Shown here: positions 1 to 8,152 of the stretch, piece after piece
How the letters are laid out: each line of letters opens with the position of its first letter
Position numbering within the stretch: the first letter of the stretch is position 1
Origin: Paractinoplanes deccanensis
GTDB lineage: Bacteria > Actinomycetota > Actinomycetes > Mycobacteriales > Micromonosporaceae
Assembly (NCBI RefSeq): GCF_016862115.1
Contig: NZ_BOMI01000011.1
Span: 1 to 64,000, forward strand
Reading direction: 5' to 3'
Length of the DNA: 64,000 bases
The notes under the pieces: generated by a model
The model's database searches: none
Told to the model about the DNA's origin: nothing
The model's input: the letters and a program-made list of their open reading frames with translations, nothing else
Position numbers and translations under genes: made by a program

Positions 1-387
1 GCAGATGCGGCACACCGCAGGCACGGCACCGCCCGGCACACCGCGGGTGCGACACGCCGAGGTACGGCGCCGCCCGACACGATGCGCACACGGCACACCG
101 CGACGCGACGCCGCCCGACGCGACGCCGCCCGGCACGACGCCGCCCGGCACGACGCCGCCCGGCACGATGCCGCCCGGCACGATGCGCACACGGCACACC
201 GTCGCCGACACGCCGCGGGAAGGCATGACGCGAGCACGGCGCTGCCCGACGCGCGTGCGGCACTCCGCGTCACGACGCCGGGGGCACGGCACGGCAGAGC
301 ACGACGCGGCCGACCATCCGGTGGCGGCGGGCGACCCAAGACGAGCCCGTTCGGACAGCCCGTAGCGAGAGCGGCCCTGCCGCAAGG
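1..387. repeat. Gene-free low-complexity GC-rich stretch with a 15-bp tandem array
   Basis: No convincing gene is seen here. Five head-to-tail copies of a 15-bp unit (CGACGCCGCCCGGCA and close variants) occupy 106-180, and looser copies of CGGCACACCG are scattered over the first 220 bases. The open frames across it translate to Arg/Ala/His-rich low-complexity sequence and have no ribosome-binding site. It lies downstream of the minus-strand split-barrel gene, so it could act as a transcription end or simply be slippage-prone spacer DNA. The left window edge cuts off its context. Confidence 0.6.
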
Positions 388-849
388 TCAGCGGCGAGTG
401 CGGCGTTCGTGGCCTCGGCCCGCGTGCCACGTTTCGATGACGAGGTGGTCGGCGGGGGTGCCGACATAGGTGAGGACCACCTCCCGGATGTCGAGCCGGA
501 AGAAGCCGGCGTCGGTGTGCGGAGAGTCGGCGGGCGGGGGGATCTCGACGGCCACGCCGGCCATCTTGGCGTCGCCCGGGCCTTTTTCGGGGGCGTCCTT
601 GGGCGGCTCCAGGGTTGGGGCGTGCATGGCCATGCGGGGGTCGCGGCGCAGGTCCAGCAGTTTGACCGCGCCCGGCATGGAGCCGAAGGTGAGCTCGCCG
701 TCCTGGAAGACGGCCTCGGTGGCGCTGATGCGCGGGGAACCGTCGCGGCGGAGCGTGGCGATGGTCTTGTTGGTGCCCGCGTCGAACAGGGCCCTCACGC
801 GCTGCGCGAAGGCCGGTGCGTCCTTTTCGATTTCCATCCAGCTGGCCAT
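388..849 (-). CDS. Pyridoxamine 5'-phosphate oxidase family (FMN/F420 split-barrel) protein
   Basis: A 153-residue protein of the flavin-binding split-barrel fold. The N-terminal half has the family pattern: FAQRVRALFDAGTNKTIATL, then RRDGSPRISATEAVF, then the GELTFGSMPGAVKLLDLRRD strand-helix. Such proteins bind FMN or F420 and often act as small oxidoreductases or haem/flavin-storage proteins; the substrate cannot be told here. I start at the ATG giving MASWMEIEK; an upstream in-frame ATG adds ten residues unlike the family. It is followed on the same strand by nothing recognisable. Confidence 0.8.
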   Translation of the reverse strand: MASWMEIEKDAPAFAQRVRALFDAGTNKTIATLRRDGSPRISATEAVFQDGELTFGSMPGAVKLLDLRRDPRMAMHAPTLEPPKDAPEKGPGDAKMAGVAVEIPPPADSPHTDAGFFRLDIREVVLTYVGTPADHLVIETWHAGRGHERRTRR

Positions 850-888
850 GGTGTGGACCCTAGGCCGGGGGTACGACAAGAATCCGTG

Positions 889-1383
889 TCAGAAGAGGTC
901 GTACGTGGCCCGGGCCAGCGCGAAACCGTGGCCGGACTTCTCGTCCTCGCAGGTGACGGACCTGGGCGTGCTGTCGCAGCGGATCGTGCCGGCGCGCACG
1001 GCCTCGCCGTACTCCAAAGTCTCGGTCGCGGAGCCGGCGAGCGTGTCGCCGGCGCACGTGAAGTCGGCCTTGCCGTCCTGAAGGAACATGCCGTTGCCCC
1101 AGTCGAGCTGGCAGTCCTCGGGCTGCGGCGGCGCGGACCACTGCTTCTCGAGGATGTCGCAGCGGACCGTCGTGGTGGTCAGGTCGCAGACGATGTTCTT
1201 CGAGGGCGACTGGAACGTGGCGGCGGAGACTTCCTGCACCCGGCTGCCGAGGCCGGCGACCGCGGAGGGGAACGGCGACGGCGAGGAGGGCGTGGGAGAC
1301 GGGGTAGGAGAGCCGTCGAGCAGGGAACAGCCCGAGAGCGAGGCGAGCAGGGCGAGCGCCAGAAAGCATCGGAAGCGTGCCAT
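889..1383 (-). CDS. Secreted lipoprotein with a DUF6636-like domain
   Basis: A 164-residue predicted lipoprotein. A hydrophobic signal (MARFRCFLALALLASLSGC) ends in a lipobox LSGC, so Cys19 would be lipidated and the protein anchored outside the membrane. A Pro/Ser/Thr linker (about 25-45) follows. The C-terminal domain has paired cysteines and the patterns SPSKNIVCDL, VRCDILEKQW, DWGNGMFLQ, and GHGFALARA, which I recognise from actinobacterial DUF6636 proteins of unknown function. It sits 39 bases upstream of the split-barrel gene on the same strand, so the two may be co-transcribed. Confidence 0.75.
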   Translation of the reverse strand: MARFRCFLALALLASLSGCSLLDGSPTPSPTPSSPSPFPSAVAGLGSRVQEVSAATFQSPSKNIVCDLTTTTVRCDILEKQWSAPPQPEDCQLDWGNGMFLQDGKADFTCAGDTLAGSATETLEYGEAVRAGTIRCDSTPRSVTCEDEKSGHGFALARATYDLF

Positions 1384-1445
1384 GGTGCCCGGCAGTGTAG
1401 TGCCGCACGACCAGCGTGGCCGCTTGACGAGGACCGGGTGGAGCG

Positions 1446-2711
1446 ATGACCGTCAACCCGATGGACACGCGCGACATGCACGAGCGGCTTCCGGACCGGC
1501 TGCGGGAGGCCGTGGACGACTTCGGCCACCATCTGGCGCGCGTCGACAATCGTTCGGCCCATACGGTACGGGCGTATCTCGGCGATGTGGTGTCGCTGCT
1601 CGACCACGCCGTCCGGGAGGGCGCGACCTCGCTCGCCGACCTGGACATCGGCCTGCTCCGCAGCTGGCTCGCCGCCCGCATGCGCGAGGGCGCCGCCCGC
1701 ACCTCCCAGTCCCGCCGGGCCGCGGCAGCACGCGCCTTCACCGCCTGGGCCGCCCGCACCGGCCGCATCCCCGCCGACCCGGGCGCCCACCTCGCCAGCC
1801 CGCGCGCGCATCGCAGCCTCCCCACCGTCCTCCGCGCCGACCAGGCAGCAGCCCTCATAGAGGGCAGAAGAGGAGAGTCCGAACGGAGAAAGATCCCCCA
1901 AGAAACGGGGGCACGGGAGGAGAGGACGCGGGAAGAGAGGACGCGGGAAGAGGCCAGCGAGCAAGGCACACAGCGACCCGCCGCGCAGGGGCAAGGCGCC
2001 TGGGATGAGACCGCGGACAGCCAGACAGCGCGGGGGCAAGGCGCACGGGACGAGACGGCGCGCGAAATGGCACAGGGAGCGGATTCCGGCGATCCGGTCG
2101 CGCTGAGGGACCGGGCCGTGCTGGAGCTTCTCTACGCCACGGGCGTACGCGTCAGCGAGCTCTGCGGCCTCAACCGCGCCGACCTCGACGAGGCGCGCCG
2201 GTTGGTGCGGGTCTTCGGCAAGGGCGCCAAGGAGCGCGCGGTCCCCTATGGCCTGCCCGCCCAGCGAGCGCTCGATGCCTACCTCCGGCACGGCCGACCC
2301 CATCTCGCTACGCCAACTGCCCAACCTCACAAATCGGGCAAGGGAACGGGTGCGCCAGGCAGCGGGCACGAAGGCGGCGGAGACAACGGCGGCGGGAACA
2401 AAGACGAAGGCCGGGCCGGGCGGGCGGGCAAGGACAGCGACGCGCTGTTTCTCGGGGTGAAAGGGGGTCGCCTCCAGCAGACCGTGGTGCGGCGGATCGT
2501 GGACGCGGCGGCGCGGGAAGCCGGGCTGCCGCACACCAGTCCGCACGATCTGCGGCACTCGGCGGCGACCCATCTGCTGGACGGTGGGGCGGATCTGCGG
2601 GCCGTGCAGGATCTGCTCGGGCATGCGTCGCTGTCGAGCACGCAGATCTACACGCACGTGTCCACCGAGCGGCTCCGGGCGGCGTTCAAACAGGCGCACC
2701 CTCGGGCGTGA
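1446..2711 (+). CDS. xerC: Tyrosine recombinase XerC with two low-complexity insertions
   Basis: Site-specific recombinase that resolves chromosome dimers with XerD at dif. The N-terminal SAM-like core-binding domain spans about residues 15-130. The catalytic domain keeps the full set: Arg235 (TGVRVSELCGL), Lys in VFGKGAKERAVP, His367 and Arg370 (HDLRH), His393 (LGHAS) and Tyr402. The protein is 421 residues against about 300 for the family. The excess lies in a charged, repeat-like insertion at about 139-212, between the two domains, and a Gly/Lys-rich one at about 289-330, inside the catalytic domain before DALFLGVKGG. Both avoid the active site. The stop overlaps the next gene's GTG. Confidence 0.93.
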   Translation: MTVNPMDTRDMHERLPDRLREAVDDFGHHLARVDNRSAHTVRAYLGDVVSLLDHAVREGATSLADLDIGLLRSWLAARMREGAARTSQSRRAAAARAFTAWAARTGRIPADPGAHLASPRAHRSLPTVLRADQAAALIEGRRGESERRKIPQETGAREERTREERTREEASEQGTQRPAAQGQGAWDETADSQTARGQGARDETAREMAQGADSGDPVALRDRAVLELLYATGVRVSELCGLNRADLDEARRLVRVFGKGAKERAVPYGLPAQRALDAYLRHGRPHLATPTAQPHKSGKGTGAPGSGHEGGGDNGGGNKDEGRAGRAGKDSDALFLGVKGGRLQQTVVRRIVDAAAREAGLPHTSPHDLRHSAATHLLDGGADLRAVQDLLGHASLSSTQIYTHVSTERLRAAFKQAHPRA

Positions 2712-3913
2712 GCCCGTACGATCAGGGGGTGAGCGCCGGAGAACCGCCCGCAGCCATCCCCGGCGCCCGTCTTCTGTTCTCGCTCGATCCGGGCGTGTCC
2801 TATCTCAACCACGGCTCGTTCGGGGCCGTGCCGATCGTCGTGCAGCGCGCCCAGCAGCGGCTGCGCGACGAGGTCGACGCCAACCCGATGCGGTTCCACG
2901 CCGGCAACGGGCTGATGGACCGCATCGTCCATACGCGACGGCATCTCGCGGCTTTTCTCGGCGCCGACCCGGACGGCAGCGCGCTCGTGCCCAACACGAC
3001 GACCGGCGTCTCGCTGATCCTGCAGTCCGTGCGGCTCGAGTCGGCCGACGAGGTGCTGCTCACCGATCACGGCTACGGCGCGGTGGCCCTCGCCGCCCGG
3101 CGGCAGTGCCGGCGGACCGGGGCGACCGCGCGCACCGTCGCGCTGCCGCTGGGTGCGGGGGACGCCGAGGTCGTCGCGCGGGTCCGGGCGGCGCTGCGGC
3201 CGGGCAAGACCAAGCTGCTGATCGTCGACCAGATCGCCTCGGCCACCGCGGTGGCCCTGCCGGTGCGGGAGATCGCCGCCGCCGCGCACGAGCACGACAT
3301 CCCGATCCTGGTCGACGCCGCGCACGTGCCGGGCCAGCTGCCCGTCGAGGTCGCCGCGATCGGGGCCGACTTCTGGGTGGGCAACCTGCACAAGTGGGCC
3401 TTCGCGCCGCGGGGCACCGCGCTGCTCTCCGTCGCCCCGCGGTGGCGGCGGCGGATCGAGCCGCTGGTCGTCTCGTGGGAGCAGGAGGAGGGCTACCCAC
3501 TCAACGTCGAATATCAGGGCACCCTCGACTACACCCCCTGGCTCGCGTCGCCCACCGGGCTCTTCATGCTGCGCACGCTCGGCTGGGAGGCCGTGCGGCG
3601 CCACAACGCGGCGCTCGCATCGTACGGCCAACGGGTGATCGGGGAAGCGCTCGGCGCGACCGACCTGCCCCACCCTGGTCATCCGGACGTGGCGATGCGC
3701 ATCGTGCCGCTGCCCGCGGGGCTGGCCACGACGACGCCGGAGGCGCACGCGCTGCGCGCGCGGATCTCGGAGAAGCTGGCCGCCGAGGTCCAGGTGAACG
3801 CCTGGGGTGGCCGCGGCCTGCTCCGCCTCAGCGCCCAGGTCTACAACCGCGCCGACGACTACGACCGCTTGGCCGAGCACCTGCCCCAGCTGTTGAGCGA
3901 GTGGCGGCGCTGA
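2708..3913 (+). CDS. Class V PLP-dependent aminotransferase (isopenicillin-N epimerase-like)
   Basis: A 401-residue fold-type I PLP enzyme. YLNHGSFGAVP near the N-terminus, the PNTTTGVSLIL loop, VDAAHVPGQLP (Asp for the PLP ring) and NLHKWAFAPRG with the Schiff-base Lys229 place it with isopenicillin-N epimerase-like and cysteine-desulfurase-like members of class V. The true substrate is unknown; no beta-lactam genes lie nearby. The first GTG overlaps the xerC stop as GTGA, suggesting translational coupling; a second GTG seven codons later would also fit the family. Confidence 0.85.
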   Translation: MSPYDQGVSAGEPPAAIPGARLLFSLDPGVSYLNHGSFGAVPIVVQRAQQRLRDEVDANPMRFHAGNGLMDRIVHTRRHLAAFLGADPDGSALVPNTTTGVSLILQSVRLESADEVLLTDHGYGAVALAARRQCRRTGATARTVALPLGAGDAEVVARVRAALRPGKTKLLIVDQIASATAVALPVREIAAAAHEHDIPILVDAAHVPGQLPVEVAAIGADFWVGNLHKWAFAPRGTALLSVAPRWRRRIEPLVVSWEQEEGYPLNVEYQGTLDYTPWLASPTGLFMLRTLGWEAVRRHNAALASYGQRVIGEALGATDLPHPGHPDVAMRIVPLPAGLATTTPEAHALRARISEKLAAEVQVNAWGGRGLLRLSAQVYNRADDYDRLAEHLPQLLSEWRR

Positions 3914-3916
3914 CGG

Positions 3917-4351
3917 CTAGAGCGGCAGCAACCGCACCCGCCCGAGGCCGAGCAACGCCAACGGGTCGAGATAGAGCTCGCCGCGCCGCAGCCCCCAGTG
4001 CAGGCACGCCGGCGCGGCGCAGCCCGGATGACCGCCCTGGAGCGCCCCGATCACGGCGCCGCCCGCGACCACGTCACCCACCGAGACGGACGGGGTCACC
4101 GGCTCGTACGTCGTCCGCAGCCCACCGGCGTGGGCGACGCTGATCACCCCGCGCCCGGCCAGCACGCCCGCGTAGACCACAGTGCCCGGCCCGGCGGACA
4201 GCACGGGCGCACCGGGCGACCCTCGAAGGTCGACCCCGCGATGCCCGGCGAGCCACGGATGGGCCGGCGGGTCGAACGGACGGGCCACCGACGGCGGCGA
4301 CACCGGCCACGCGAACGACAGGACGGCGAGCAGGAACCCCAGGAACGGCAT
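3917..4351 (-). CDS. M23 (LytM-type) peptidoglycan endopeptidase
   Basis: A 144-residue secreted peptidase-like protein. It has an N-terminal hydrophobic segment (about 1-16) and an M23 domain with HRGVDLRG (first zinc ligands His and Asp) and CLHWGLRRGELYLDPL at the end. The classical HxH motif reads CLH here: the second His (zinc ligand) is kept and the first, normally catalytic, is Cys. I recall the same CLHWG form in other actinobacterial homologues, so it may be a family trait rather than decay. It would act on cell-wall cross-bridges outside the membrane. It is convergent with the aminotransferase gene, three bases apart. Confidence 0.82.
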   Translation of the reverse strand: MPFLGFLLAVLSFAWPVSPPSVARPFDPPAHPWLAGHRGVDLRGSPGAPVLSAGPGTVVYAGVLAGRGVISVAHAGGLRTTYEPVTPSVSVGDVVAGGAVIGALQGGHPGCAAPACLHWGLRRGELYLDPLALLGLGRVRLLPL

Positions 4352-4407
4352 GCCCGCCAGCCTGCCGTCTGCTGGAGATCACAAAAAGGGGCTGTGGATA
4401 ACCCCGC

Positions 4408-4731
4408 TCAGCTCCCGAAGCCCGCGTCGTCGGGCAGGGAGATGTCCGGCTTCTCCAGCTCCTCGACGTTCACGTCCTTGAACGTCATCACCCGCACGTT
4501 CTTGACGAACCGGGCCGGCCTGTACATGTCCCACACCCAGGCGTCGTGCATCTCGACCTCGAAATACACCTCGCCGTCCGAGTTGCGCACGTGCAGATCG
4601 ACCTGGTTGGCCAGGTAGAAACGGCGCTCGGTCTCCACCACGTAGGAGAACTGGCGGACGATGTCGCGGTACTCCCGGTAGAGCTGCAGCTCCATCTCGG
4701 TCTCGTACTTCTCGAGATCCTCTGCGCTCAT
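4408..4731 (-). CDS. DUF2469 family protein
   Basis: A 107-residue protein matching the actinobacteria-wide DUF2469 family along its whole length (MSAEDLEKYETEMELQLYRE start; YFEVEMHDAWVWDMYRPARF core). Its function is not known. Its ATG overlaps the stop of rnhB by ATGA, the usual arrangement in actinobacteria, so the two are translationally coupled. The protein is acidic and has no membrane segment, so it is probably cytoplasmic. Confidence 0.92.
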   Translation of the reverse strand: MSAEDLEKYETEMELQLYREYRDIVRQFSYVVETERRFYLANQVDLHVRNSDGEVYFEVEMHDAWVWDMYRPARFVKNVRVMTFKDVNVEELEKPDISLPDDAGFGS

Positions 4732-5567
4732 CGCTTTTCGCCCTCCATGGCCTCATCTTCCCCCACACACGGCGACGGCTGAGGCTGGTCGCCCGACGCC
4801 ACGCCGACGGTACCCCCAGCGACGGCTGGAAGCATCGGCGGCTGGGCTTCGGATGCATCAAACAGTACCGGCGCGGCCTCCACCAGGCCGGGACGCCGGG
4901 CCCGGGGCGGCCGGTTGCCACGCCCGGAGGCCGCGGCCACGTTCACGTACGAGAACCTGTGCTCGGCGCAGGGCCCGTGCTCGCGCAGCGCGGCGGTGTG
5001 CTCGTCGGTGATGTAGCCCTTGTGCACGGCGAACCCGTAGGCCGGGAACTGGTCGTGCAGCTGCACCATCAGCCTGTCCCGGGTCACCTTGGCGAGCACG
5101 CTGGCCGCCGCCACGCACGCCGCCACCCGGTCGCCCTTCCAGACCGCGAGGCCGGGCACGCCGAGGCCGTCGACCGGGAAGCCGTCGGTCAACACGTACT
5201 CCGGTGGGGTGGACAGCGAGGCGAGCGCTCGCCGCATCGCCGCGAGGTTGCACACGTGCAGGCCGCGGGCGTCCACCTCGGTGGGCGGGATGATCACCAC
5301 GGACCAGGCCAGGGCGCGGGCCACCACCTCGTCGTAGACGCGCTCGCGGGCGGCCGGGGTCAGCAGCTTGGAGTCGGCCAGCTCGTCGATCTCGCCGCGC
5401 TTGCCCTCGGGCAGGATCGCGGCGGCGGCCACGAGCGGGCCCGCGCAGGCGCCACGGCCGGCCTCGTCGGCGCCGGCCACCTGACGGAAGCCGCGGCGCT
5501 GGAGCGCGCGCTCGAGGGCGTAGAGGCCGCCTTCCCGGCGGACCACCGTGCGGGGTGGGGCCAGCAT
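4728..5567 (-). CDS. rnhB: Ribonuclease HII
   Basis: Endonuclease that cuts the RNA strand of RNA/DNA hybrids and single ribonucleotides in DNA. The acidic active site is visible: GADEAGRGACAGPLVAAA (Asp34, Glu35), ELADSKLLTPAARE, YVLTDGFPVDG and KGDRVAACVAAASVLAKVTRD. The protein has 279 residues; the last 60 or so (after RFSYVNVAAAS) are a Pro/Ala/Gly tail outside the enzyme fold. The ATG overlaps the stop of the upstream NUDIX gene (TGATG) and its own stop overlaps DUF2469. Confidence 0.93.
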   Translation of the reverse strand: MLAPPRTVVRREGGLYALERALQRRGFRQVAGADEAGRGACAGPLVAAAAILPEGKRGEIDELADSKLLTPAARERVYDEVVARALAWSVVIIPPTEVDARGLHVCNLAAMRRALASLSTPPEYVLTDGFPVDGLGVPGLAVWKGDRVAACVAAASVLAKVTRDRLMVQLHDQFPAYGFAVHKGYITDEHTAALREHGPCAEHRFSYVNVAAASGRGNRPPRARRPGLVEAAPVLFDASEAQPPMLPAVAGGTVGVASGDQPQPSPCVGEDEAMEGEKR

Positions 5568-6010
5568 CACAGGCTCCGCAACAGCTCGGGGAGCTCGACC
5601 GGGAAGATCTGCTCGGCGCTCGCCTCGATCTCCTCGGCCGACCACCAGCGGTGCTCGGTGATGGTCTCCTGCTCGTCTTCGTCCATGCCGGCCATGTCGA
5701 TCTGGATCTCGGTGACCCGCAGCAGGAAGAAGTCCTGCTCCTGACGATAGTCGCGGCCGTCGTAGCTGAACTCGGTCACCTGATGCCAGAACGGCTCGCC
5801 GAGCTCGCCGGCCGGCACCAGCAGCCCGGTCTCCTCGAAGAGCTCGCGCGCGGCGGCCTCGGCCACCGTCTCGCCGGGGTCGAGGCCGCCGCCCGGCGTG
5901 AACCACCAGCGCGCCTCGGGGCGGGCCGGATCACGGCCGTGCAGCAGGAGGGTGCGCCCGGCCTGATCGACGAGAAGCACGCGCCCGGCGCGGCGGTCGA
6001 TGACGGTCAC
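5567..6010 (-). CDS. NUDIX hydrolase
   Basis: A 147-residue pyrophosphohydrolase. The Nudix box GGGLDPGETVAEAAARELFE followed by ETGL is complete, including the metal-binding REL-EE core. HRWWSAEEIEAS downstream is the usual second half. Substrate (nucleotide sugar, dNTP or other) cannot be told. I choose the GTG giving VTVIDRRAGRVLL, because the longer upstream frame runs antisense-like through the signal peptidase gene. It is in the minus-strand run lepB-NUDIX-rnhB-DUF2469 with overlapping stops and starts downstream. Confidence 0.88.
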   Translation of the reverse strand: MTVIDRRAGRVLLVDQAGRTLLLHGRDPARPEARWWFTPGGGLDPGETVAEAAARELFEETGLLVPAGELGEPFWHQVTEFSYDGRDYRQEQDFFLLRVTEIQIDMAGMDEDEQETITEHRWWSAEEIEASAEQIFPVELPELLRSL

Positions 6011-6054
6011 GCCACCAAGCCTATTGCGCTCGGCGTGGATCTTACGAGCGGGTG

Positions 6055-6693
6055 TTACTTCGGGTCCGGGATCTTGTCGAAGCCGTCCGGCACGGAGAGC
6101 CAGGTGGCGCGGTTGACCGGCCAGAACACGGTGAAGGCGCGGCCCACCACCGAGTCCTCGGTGATCGTCGCCTGCTGGATGTCGTGGTCGCTGTCCTGGT
6201 AGTGCTCGAGAGAGTCGCCGGACGCCGACCGGTGGTCGCCCATCACCCAGAGCCGGCCCTCGGGCACGGTGATGTCGAAGTTGGTGCTGGCGGGCGGGTC
6301 CTGCTGGCCGTCGGCGTCCTTGTAGATGTACGGCTCGTCGAGCGGGACGCCGTTGATGATCAGCTTGCCGGTGCCGGTGTATTGCACGCGGTCGCCGGGC
6401 GTGCCGATGATGCGCTTGATGAAGTCTTCGCCGTCGGCGCCCGGCTGCCACTCCTTGGGCGCCTCGAAGACGATGATCTCGCCGCGCTTGGGCTCGCGGA
6501 AGTCGTAGACGAGCTTGTTGACGAGCACCCGGTCGAGCACGTTGAGGGTGTGCTCCATCGACGGGGACGGAATGTAGAACGTCTGCAACACGAAGGCGCG
6601 GACCAGGACGGCGACCAGGATCGCCACACCCAGGAGAATCGGAAGTTCGCGCCAGAAGGAGCTTTTGCGCTTTTCCGTCTGCTCGTCAATCAC
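6055..6693 (-). CDS. lepB: Signal peptidase I
   Basis: Membrane-anchored serine protease that removes Sec/Tat signal peptides. A single N-terminal membrane segment lies at about residues 17-38, followed by YIPSPSMEHTL with catalytic Ser45 and FIKRIIGTPGD with the general-base Lys93, then the WVMGDHRSASGDS box. At 212 residues it is of normal size. Its start overlaps the stop of a second signal peptidase gene (ATGA), so the pair is translationally coupled. Confidence 0.93.
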   Translation of the reverse strand: MIDEQTEKRKSSFWRELPILLGVAILVAVLVRAFVLQTFYIPSPSMEHTLNVLDRVLVNKLVYDFREPKRGEIIVFEAPKEWQPGADGEDFIKRIIGTPGDRVQYTGTGKLIINGVPLDEPYIYKDADGQQDPPASTNFDITVPEGRLWVMGDHRSASGDSLEHYQDSDHDIQQATITEDSVVGRAFTVFWPVNRATWLSVPDGFDKIPDPK

Positions 6694-7613
6694 GATGGGA
6701 GCCTACGACGCCGAATCGAGAACGGCAGTCCGGAACGCGCGGATAACGCCGCACTTAAGATAAAAGGAAGTGCGAAAAGTTCCGTCGCGGGGCCGGGCCG
6801 CCGCTCCGGAAGGCCCGCCGCGGTCGGATGGTCGGCGGCGTACGTCTTCCAGACGTCCGGCACCGAGAGGCTGGTGAACCGGCTGCTCGGCCAGACGATC
6901 ACGAATGCCCGGCCGATGATGTTGTCGATCGGCACGGGACCCTGACATCGCGCGTCCTGCGAGACGGCCCGGTGATCGCCCATGACGAACATCTCACCCT
7001 CGGGCACGGTGATCTCGGTGAAGCGCCGGCTCGTGCACTGGTTGGGGTTGGGCGGCTGGTTGATGTCGGAGTTGAAGCCCTCGGCGATGTACGACTCGTC
7101 GATGCCCACGCCGTTCACCGTGATGCGGCCCTTGGCGTCGCAGCAGGCCACCTTGTCGCCGGGCAGCCCGATCACCCGCTTGATGAAGTCGCGCTCGCCC
7201 GGCCGGCTCACCCCGACGAGGTCGCCGATGGTGCGGCCCAGCTTGGCCACGAACGAGTTGCTGACCTGCTCGGTGACCTCGGGCGCCCAGTTGTCGGTGC
7301 CGCGGAAGACCACGATCTCGCCGCGCACCGGGTCGCGCATGTCATAGACGACCTTGTTGACGAGGACCCGGTCCTTGATCTCCAGCGTGTTCTGCATCGA
7401 GCCGCTGGGGATGTAGAACGCCTGCACCAGGAAGGTACGGATCAGCACGGCGAGGCAGAACGCCACGATCAGCAGGAGCGGGAGCTCCTGCCAGAGCGGC
7501 ATCTCCTTGCGCCGGATCATGGACCGTCGCCGTCGCTCGGACGGCCGGTAGCCCTCCATCGGTTCCACGCTTCGCTTCTCCCGCCGCCGACGAAACCGCC
7601 CCGGATACAGCAC
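6690..7613 (-). CDS. lepB: Signal peptidase I, second copy with extended C-terminus
   Basis: Paralogue of the downstream peptidase. Membrane segment about 44-64, then FYIPSGSMQNTL (Ser72), DFIKRVIGLPGD (Lys145) and FVMGDHRAVSQDA. It is longer (307 residues): an insertion of about 25 residues precedes the Lys box, a CCDAKG cysteine pair lies in the beta-domain, and about 45 residues follow the normal end (SVPDVW), including a hydrophobic LFALPFILSAALSA. The N-terminus is strongly basic; an internal start at MEGYRPSE is possible. It is the first gene after rplS. Confidence 0.9.
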   Translation of the reverse strand: MLYPGRFRRRREKRSVEPMEGYRPSERRRRSMIRRKEMPLWQELPLLLIVAFCLAVLIRTFLVQAFYIPSGSMQNTLEIKDRVLVNKVVYDMRDPVRGEIVVFRGTDNWAPEVTEQVSNSFVAKLGRTIGDLVGVSRPGERDFIKRVIGLPGDKVACCDAKGRITVNGVGIDESYIAEGFNSDINQPPNPNQCTSRRFTEITVPEGEMFVMGDHRAVSQDARCQGPVPIDNIIGRAFVIVWPSSRFTSLSVPDVWKTYAADHPTAAGLPERRPGPATELFALPFILSAALSARSGLPFSIRRRRLPS

Positions 7614-7671
7614 TACCGCCCGAGTATCTCCCTAGGGAAACTTACGGGCGGTAGCACAGGATCGATCAAGA

Positions 7672-8028
7672 TCAGACGGTCTGCTTCTCGCGAAGCTCCT
7701 TGATCTTGGCCTTCTTGCCACGGAGCTCACGCAGGTAGTAGAGCTTGGCGCGGCGCACGTCACCGCGGGTCACGACCTCGATCTTGTCGATCGCCGGGCT
7801 GTTGATCGGGTAGGTCCGCTCGACACCGACGCCGAAGCTGATCTTCCGGATCTTGAAGGTCTCCCGGAGGCCGGCGCCCTGCCGGGCGATCACGACGCCC
7901 TGGAAGATCTGGACGCGGGAACGGTTGCCTTCGACGACTCGGGCGTACACCTTGAGGGTGTCACCGGCGCGGAAGTCGGGAATGTCGGTGCGCTGCGACT
8001 GGGCGTCGAGAGCGTCCAGCGTGTTCAT
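7672..8028 (-). CDS. rplS: 50S ribosomal protein L19
   Basis: A 118-residue L19, at the 30S/50S interface. The match covers the whole protein: [47 protein letters not shown] and [15 protein letters not shown]. It follows trmD by 124 bases in the classic rpsP-khpA-rimM-trmD-rplS order. That gap contains two hairpins, so its expression may be set apart from the upstream genes. Confidence 0.97.
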   Translation of the reverse strand: MNTLDALDAQSQRTDIPDFRAGDTLKVYARVVEGNRSRVQIFQGVVIARQGAGLRETFKIRKISFGVGVERTYPINSPAIDKIEVVTRGDVRRAKLYYLRELRGKKAKIKELREKQTV

Positions 8029-8050
8029 CGCTGCATCCTCGTACTCAAGG

Positions 8051-8072
8051 GCGCACCGGGAGTTCGGTGCGC
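8051..8072 (-). promoter_or_regulatory. Hairpin in the rplS leader
   Basis: A perfect 8-bp stem (GCGCACCG / CGGTGCGC) with a six-base loop lies 23 bases before the rplS start. A second, imperfect stem (8113-8142, GGCTTCG...CGAAGTC) lies just after trmD. Neither is followed by a T-run. They could be an autoregulatory leader for L19 or an RNA-processing site. Function is inference only. Confidence 0.35.
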
Positions 8073-8152
8073 GGCGGGTGATTCTGACCCCCCGCTATTC
8101 CAAGGGGTCCTCGGCTTCGGCCCCACGGCGCGGGGCGAAGTCGGCAACCTCC

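Noticed and set aside
5..469. 154-codon frame over the 15-bp repeats
   Set aside because: Low-complexity Arg/Ala/His translation, no ribosome site, overlaps the end of a well-supported gene on the other strand.
3917..4351. M23 protein as an inactive pseudo-enzyme
   Set aside because: The first His of HxH is Cys, but I recall the same CLHWG form in many actinobacterial homologues, so it is not evidence of decay.
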